The notes under the pieces are model-generated. The model was not told the origin of the DNA, ran no database searches, and saw only the letters and a list, made by a program, of their open reading frames with translations. A DNA stretch of 64,000 bases from Aplidium turbinatum (Eukaryota > Chordata > Ascidiacea > Aplousobranchia > Polyclinidae), in assembly GCA_918807975.1 (NCBI GenBank), contig OU964921.1:8403498-8467497 (forward strand). Direction: 5' to 3'. Made by a program: the position numbers and the translations under genes. Positions 58,001-64,000 of the stretch are shown here, one piece after another. Numbering within the stretch: the first letter of the stretch is position 1; every line of letters begins with the position of its first letter.

Positions 58001-61000
58001 AAAATGCAGAAAATGACTGTTCCATGTGTGTTTCAGTGCAACGCCGGAAACTTACTGGTATACAATATGCAGTGGATGTGCTCACACATAGTGTGCTCAC
58101 AGTCCAGTACTAGACTGCATAGGAGGCGGAAACACCTGATTATCGCTTACCAAGGTCTTACCAAAGTCGATGAACACACTAAAATGTTTGTCACAACCAA
58201 CTTAAAATTTCGACCGTGTTACCTTACAATAAACCATTCTAGAATTAAAAAAAAAGGTCGCTCACAATAATAATTATGGGGAGTAATTGTTCAATAAGTC
58301 AACATCACTAGACGCAAGAACAACACAAAACAAAACAAAGTAAAATATTCTTGCAATCACTCTTGCAATCTTGCAATCTTGCAAAATGCAACAAACTTAA
58401 ATTTTACAGTGCACCTGGGATTGATGACAGTATGAAGTCGATGGCATCTGCCCAACGACTAGAAAGAAGGCATTTGCCAACCTCGTAAGTGGAAACGGCG
58501 CACGTCCCGAAGCGTTGCATGCCGAAGTAGTTGATGTAACCAAGTTGTACAAATGATGACACGACGTCTTTGAGCTCTGCTCTGTCACCACCATTTACAT
58601 CTCTGCAATTCGTACAATTTAATGTGTTTACAATGCTTTTGTGTTAATTTAAATGCAAACGAAGAATGTTCATTCTTCAAGCTAATAACACAAAAATGGG
58701 AAAGCTAGCTGAAGACAGTAAAAAAAGCAAAATACGAAAACGTGGCAGAACATCTGCATCTGTAATACAGCAGAACATGAAACATCTGTGATATGTTGTT
58801 GTTGATAATATTGATAGAGCCCTTGCCCCTTGGTCACAAAAATAACTGCTGAACTGCCACAAAATAATCTATTCTTACAAAATCTATTCATATAGTTAAA
58901 AGCTTCTCACTCAAAGCGACCTTTTTTTGCTTCTCAGGAGGAATATCGAGAGAAGCAGAAAAAACTATATATTATATGTGTTTCGTCGACTTAGAAAAGG
59001 CATTTGACAGAGTACCAAGGAAAGTGATGGAGTGGGCAATGAGGAAAAGAGGTATAACGGAGGTATTAGTGAGAGCTGTGATGTCTATGTATGAGGATGC
59101 AAGAACAAAAGTGAGAGTTGGATCAAATTATTCAAACGAGTTTTTTGTGAAGGTTGGTGTACACCAAGGATCAGTTTTGTCACCTCTGATATTTGCTATT
59201 GTGATTGACGTTGTAACTGAAGGAGTGAGGGAGGGCTTATTGAGTGAAATTTTGTATGCAGACGACCTGGTCTTGACAAGTAATAGTACGGAGGGACTGG
59301 AGAGAAAGTTTGAGAAATGGAAAGAAGCATTTGAAACCAAGGGTATGAAGGTGAATCTTGAAAAAACAAAAGTGATGGTGAGTGGAGCAGAAGGAACAGT
59401 TGTTGAGAGCAAAGTAGATCCCTGTGGAATATGTGGCAAGAGAGTGATGAGAAATTCAATGCAATGCAAGGATTGTGGAAAGTGGGTACATGCAAGATGT
59501 GCTAATGTCAAGAGAGCCGCAACAAGATTGGCGAAGTGTTTTGTTTGTGGGAAATGCAATAAAGGAAGGAATGAAGTGGAAAGCCATGATGATGAGTTCT
59601 GCCATGGCATCGAAACAGTGACAGACTTCTGTTATCTGGGTGATCGGATAAATGGAAGTGGTGGATGTGAAGCAGCGGTGACAACAAGGGAAAGATTGGG
59701 CTGGGCAAAGTTCAGGGAATGTGGGGAAATGTTGTATGGCAGAAAATTTTCACTAAGGATGAAAGGGAAAGCATATCGGAGCTGTGTGCGGCCTGCAATG
59801 CTATATGGTAGTGAGACATGGATATTGAGAGAGAGTGAACTGGCAATCCTGAGAAGAACGGAAAGGTCAATGGTGAGAGCAATGTGTGAGGTGAAAACGA
59901 GAAGGGAAAAAAGGACTGAAGAATTGTTGGATATGCTAGAGATGAGAGAGACCATAGACCAACTGGCAAGGGCAAATGGAGTAAGATGGTATGGACATGT
60001 GATAAGGAGGGAGGAAGGAAGTTTTCTTAGAAAGGCACTAGATCTAAAGGTGGATGGGAAGAGGAAACGCGGTCGTCCAAGAAGAACGTGGAAACAACAA
60101 GTGAAGGATGAATTTAAAAAAGTCGGACTGAAGGAGGAAGATGCAAGGGACAGAGTGAAATGGAGAAAAGGGATTAAAACAATTGCTGCGCGGAAACAAT
60201 CGGCCACCCCCACTAGTGGGGAACAAACCGACGATGGATTATGATGATGATGAAAAGGTTCAATCAAAATGTTGGTAAGTTTTTTTCGCTTTATCTATGG
60301 GTTCTTTTCCAGTTACTTTTCTACTCATGGGTTATCAAGGAAAATATACCACTAATCGCTACTGTAATAACATAATCAACCTGAGAACAATCGAGAAGTG
60401 GTTTCCGCATAAGTCTCCCAGCTGAAGAGAATTTTCGCACGTTTCAAAATTTCCAACTTTGATATTTCGGAAAATTTTATTCAGTGGCAAAATTCTTTTC
60501 ACGGGTAAGGACGTTGTCATTTCCTTGAAAATGAAAGGAAAAAGTTTGTAGAGTTGAAAATTCAAGTAAACGCTCATTGTCACCAAACACCTAAATAATG
60601 TGGACTGGTACAAAGCTTCAAGAAAAAACATATAATTTGTTTGCAAGTAAAACACCGGTAAATATGAATGACTGTGGAAGATTAAAAAATCGAGCTTTTA
60701 AAAACTAAAACAAAATCTTTGTTAAAACAGTATTTAGACATCTTTTTGAATGCTTTAAACTTTCACAAATTACTTAAATTTGTTGCAAGATTTATATGTA
60801 TGAAGTATTTTTAAGTGTTTAACGTTTTCAACTTATGGTAACTTAGGCACTTAAAACTAATCAACATTCACAAACCTGCACTGTGACTGCTCGCTTATCT
60901 TTATTCCCAGCATATTGGATGCATTTCGAATGTTTTAGATGCAACTTTTTCACGATTAAATTTATAGCATCCATTGTTGAGACGTTCTCCTTGTATAATA

Positions 61001-62422
61001 GAAATCTTGTTATGGTGTTTTTTGACTTCGAACGATCAAACCGTCTTTTTCGATCTGAACAAACAAAATAGAAAATAAGTGCTGGAGTGATAAAATAGTT
61101 TTGGAATATCCGTTTGAAGAAACTCCAGGATGGCTGAACATATACACTAAGTGGATGAGAAAAGAATCCAGATGAGATTCCAGTTGTATGAGATGGGAAA
61201 CTAGTTGTACAAATCAAGATACAGCCACAGGATCAATTACTATGTGCAGTCCCCAAACTAATCCCCATACAAAAGTATTTTACTTCCGCAATGAACTGCT
61301 AAGTATGGTTCATCGTGAAATATCAAAGGAATACCTAACAAAACTGAGATGCAAACTTGTTATAAATAAGGAAGACAACGTATCATTGCTTTATGAAAAA
61401 TATACGAACTGACCATAACAAGCCCAAGATAAAACATACAATAATTAGGCTTTAACAAACTTAGAATTGACATATCCATAACACAGTTCTGAAAAAAAGA
61501 GAAAAATAATAATATAAAACTAAATACCTTACAAAACTTATCCTGCACTCAAGAATCAAGTTAAGCCAGCTAACACTAGCAGCCACAAGGACTTGACTAC
61601 CGGTATTGACAACTCAAGGACTTATTGAACTGATTGATATTGTAGCAATGAAGTATCTAAGCAGCTCTTTTTGGGAGCTTTATCTCAACACAGATTATTG
61701 TGCTTAATTATAGACTGATAATGTTCTGACTGGTGGCACAATCATGTATTACAGTGTGATTGGGAAACACAACCGTCAACTATATAACATAAACTTTATT
61801 ATTAAAATAGCCTACTAGGACTAAGACCATAATATGCAATGAACATACCTTTATGATTGGTTTTCATAACTTTGATAGTCCTAGCGTTGGAATCTGCGCT
61901 GCATATGGTTTCACTACTCAGTTGTGGAAAATGGTCACGAATCGATTGATGAATTTTTGTTCTAGTTGCTTTGTCCTCTCCAGCCTAAGAACATATGAAA
62001 CAATAAAAAGCAAGTACTGTAAATGATAGTGAAAACATTACTTATTCTCTGTCTATTTTAAAATTAACAGCAAGGCCAAATCTTAACAGCAACAGAATTG
62101 AAGTAAATGCATAATTATTGACTTAAAAATAAGTAAAAGGTAGGCCATTTAATCGGCATGTCTTTGCTAATGGGCCATTAATGTCTAGTTTATGTCTCAT
62201 TATTATTATTAACTCATTATTAACTCTTTTGTCTCATTATTAACAAAACATCTCAAGTTTAATGAACAATACATGAAAAGCAAAAATGCAACACAACCAC
62301 ATGCACTAAATCTATGCACGACTTACATCAATAAGAACAGAGGAAGTAAATGTTGTATCTTCCACCAACTGATGCAGCTGTTGTTGAACTTCTTCTGATA
62401 AACTTTCACAAGAACCTTTTTT
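55014..62422 (-). CDS. PUS7: PUS7 (tRNA/mRNA pseudouridine synthase, TruD family), ten internal exons; both ends missing
   Basis: Exons in order: 62422-62327, 61984-61849, 61054-60876, 60523-60381, 58602-58415, 57921-57793, 56804-56639, 56240-56168, 55900-55698, 55165-55014. All introns are GT-AG and all phases agree (1465 nt, 488 codons plus one base). PUS7 isomerises uridine to pseudouridine in tRNA, U2 snRNA and mRNA. Family landmarks in order: FLLYKENVSTMDAINLI, the catalytic motif AGNKDKRAVTVQ, KVGNFETCENSLQLGDLCGN, YINYFGMQRFGT, EGFLLRGLSQYG, LHSYQSYVWN, YSIYDVVLPLPGY and YALPGAYRKI. The first N-terminal exons lie beyond 64000. The last exon (STYATMAIRE region) was not located. Exon 56240-56168 encodes the charged insert that varies between species. 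Confidence 0.93.
56849..57180 (+). mobile_element. tRNA-headed SINE S1, copy 2, best preserved
   Basis: Head GCCCCGATAGCTCAGTTGAT (A box TAGCTCAGTTGATTAGCG) with B box GGTTCGAGTC and GGGGTGTGC closing the stem-like part; body GCGCTTGAGCAACGCATTCT, CCCGGCAACAACATTTCA, CTCTGCCAATCTCGGCAAC, CTATCAAGGC. It sits in the PUS7 intron between exons 57793 and 56804, opposite to the gene. The head is close to a tRNA, but the insertion-rich anticodon region rules out a normal tRNA. Confidence 0.88.
58937..60255 (+). mobile_element. RTE-like LINE, 5'-truncated, with embedded PHD-like finger
   Basis: The 422-codon frame starts inside the reverse transcriptase: CFVDLEKAFDRVPRK, VHQGSVLSPLIFAIVID, and the catalytic box ILYADDLVLTSNS. 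Residues about 150-196 form a Cys/His finger (C-x2-C, C-x2-C, H-x2-C, C-x2-C) between the RT and the C-terminal domain (CYLGDRINGSGG, GHVIRREEGSF, GKRKRGRPRRTW). Just upstream the reading QEEYREKQKKLY continues in another frame, so a small insertion near 58970 shifts the 5' part. The 3' end is GATTATGATGATGATGA. Lies in the PUS7 intron between exons 60381 and 58602, opposite in sense. Confidence 0.9.
60876..61054 (-). CDS. PUS7: PUS7 exon with the catalytic Asp
   Basis: Encodes D-R-K-R-R-F (first Asp codon split with the previous exon), SKSKNTITRFLLYKENVST, and ends QYAGNKDKRAVTVQ before a GTTTGTG donor. The Asp of N-K-D-K-R (codon at 60897-60899) is the nucleophile conserved in all TruD/PUS7 enzymes, so the gene looks catalytically competent. 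The human counterpart reads GTKDKRAITVQ. Confidence 0.92.
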
Positions 62423-62539
62423 CTATAGAAACATTTGTACGGTATATTTAAAGTTTATTTTAACAAATAAATGAAGGTTTGGCATAAAATCAATTTTCAA
62501 ACATATGGGTTATAGTTTTTCTCCAGTTGTTTTTAAAAA

Positions 62540-63720
62540 TAGTCACTACTTTTTCTGGCTTTATTCCCACTTGAAGTGGGGTCGCGGGTGTAGATTGCAG
62601 TCCTCCATATCACTTCGTCAGCACCATCTTCCTTCTTCATTCCCACTATTTTCATACCTTCTGTCACACAATCTCTCCATCTTCTTATGGTCTTCCTCTT
62701 TTTCTTTTACCCACTTTCAATTGTCTTATTCTTCTTCCAACATAATCTTCATCTCTCCTTACGATGTAACCCAACTAATTAAAAAGAGTTTGTCTCAGCT
62801 TGTTCTCTGCTGATTTCATTTCTTACTCTGGCTTGCTTAGTCAACCCCAGAGACCATTGCAACATTTTCATTTCTGCCACATGCATTTCTTTTCCTGTGT
62901 TTTTGTCAGGGTTACCGCCTGCATCTCATACGACATTGCTGGTCTTACCATCAGTTTACAAAGTCTTCCCTTCTGGGTTTTCTCCCCTGGCATTTTTTGT
63001 CACCTCTCACTTGTTCTATTCTCATGAACTGTCAAACCAAGATATTTGAATTCTGAAACATGTTTTGTTGTTTTTCCTTGCAGTTGTATTTTTGTGTCAT
63101 TTTCTTAGTCAAATCATCTTCTGTTGACTTCTGGAGTCTGACAACTCTGTCGTTTGCCTGCTCATTTTCATGCCTTCTTCCATCACTTCTCTCCAAGTCT
63201 CCAGCCTCTGTTTCGCATCTTCTCTAGTTTTTGCACATAACACAATGTCGCCTGCAAGCAAGAAATCCCATGGTGCCTCTCTCTGGATGTTTCCTGTGTA
63301 GCAACCCATAATAACAAAAAAGTGTAGATCCTTGGTGCAACCCGATCGTTTCCTCAAATTTCTGCATGATTCCTGCCCCACACTTAACTTGCATCCTACT
63401 ACCATCTTGGATCAGACGGATATACTTTTCCGTCACTTATTTCATTTGAAGATGCCCAGTTTCAAATCTTCTGTCTTGACACCCGATCATATGCCTTTTT
63501 AGATCAATAAACACGCAATGCAGATCTTCTTGTCCTTCTTTGTATTTCTCCATCAGTTGACGCTTGCACGCAAATACTGCATCTGATGTGCTCCTTCCAC
63601 GCATGAAACCAACTGCTGTTGTAAAATGGGAAGTTTTCCTCTGACTCTTTTATGTAATATTTTCTCCCACAACCCACAAAAATAATCACTACTAGCAGCT
63701 GTTAATAGTCAACTGTATGT
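62540..63720 (-). mobile_element. RTE-like LINE fragment (second family)
   Basis: Frames on the - strand give YIRLIQDGSRMQVKCGAG, FEETIGLHQGSTL, and LLAGDIVLCAKTREDAKQRL...TWREVMEEGMKMSRQ, the RT palm of the 'LHQGSALSP...FADDIVLC' LINE group. The catalytic F-A-D-D is changed to L-A-G-D and frames are broken, so it is dead. The Pro/Ser-rich 62540-63100 part decodes only in pieces. Confidence 0.8.
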
Positions 63721-63825
63721 CAGTCAGTAGCGAATTCAGGGGCACTTGGTCGAACATGTCTCTAAAAAAAGAACATAATTGAAATTGGAGATTGATCTAC
63801 CAGTTAGCCTAATCTCATTATGAAA

Positions 63826-63900
63826 CATGCTGAGTGGCTGATGGTTTCCTGCCCTCCAATCTATCCTGGAAAGATCTACTCATACGCCGATGATGATCAT
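63826..63900 (+). mobile_element. LINE 3' tail, second copy
   Basis: CTGAGTGGCTGATGGTTTCC through TACTCATACGCCGATGATGA aligns with 33470-33550, including the terminal (GAT/CAT)n run. Only the last 75 bp of the element is present. Confidence 0.7.
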
Positions 63901-64000
63901 GAAACAAAGGTCTAGACAAATTGTTATGTTGACATGTATTGTTTTCGTCGTGATGATCAGAAATAAAAACTACTGAACTTATCATGACAAATCATAGTCT

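Noticed and set aside
59632-60267. 211-codon - strand frame
   Set aside because: It is the antisense of the LINE coding frame; codon pattern and similarity support the + strand.

Overview
The window is nuclear DNA of an animal, AT-rich and intron-bearing, with three host genes embedded in a dense layer of transposons. I cannot name the species. The evidence is two spliced animal orthologues (FBXO9 on the + strand and PUS7 on the - strand), tRNA-headed SINEs, RTE-like LINEs, many hAT-type elements, a Harbinger MITE and solo LTRs. A marine invertebrate, perhaps a tunicate, is a guess only.

Layout. 96-5994: a Foldback-like element with ~145 bp terminal inverted repeats enclosing two mirror-image arrays of a 394 bp unit; a solo LTR sits in one array. 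5977-7900: a hAT transposase fragment and a dispersed repeat. 8127-9241: an inverted-repeat element with a short internal tandem array. 9504-18626: FBXO9, two coding exons split by a 7.8 kb intron, most of which is one nested stack of transposons. 18785-19501: a near-perfect 717 bp palindrome just past the FBXO9 stop. 20799-24163: an apparently whole DNA transposon with an 8 bp target duplication and an uninterrupted 784-codon transposase frame. 26141-32841: a TTAA element, then a large inverted-repeat element carrying nested hATs. 33650-37800: a degraded KIAA1586-type hAT carrying a second TAGGGTG element, itself carrying a solo LTR.

38921-47214 (- strand): a ten-exon gene for a 297-residue basic, low-complexity protein that I do not recognise; every splice phase agrees. 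47.3-54.9 kb: SINE and hAT copies. 55014-62422 (- strand): ten consecutive exons of PUS7 with the catalytic Asp motif. Its N-terminal exons lie beyond the window; its C-terminal exon was not found. 62540-63900: LINE remains.

Two themes stand out. First, at least four elements share TAGGGTG...CACCCTA ends and 8 bp target duplications, and three of them carry parts of one distant hAT-like transposase; one copy is uninterrupted. Second, a 5 bp insertion (GCCTA at a TA, giving TAGCCTA or TAGGCTA, with TAGGCCTA as a relative) recurs over the whole window. Paired repeat copies with and without it show that it is a real insertion, and its form matches a Tc1/mariner excision footprint (TA + 3 bp + TA).
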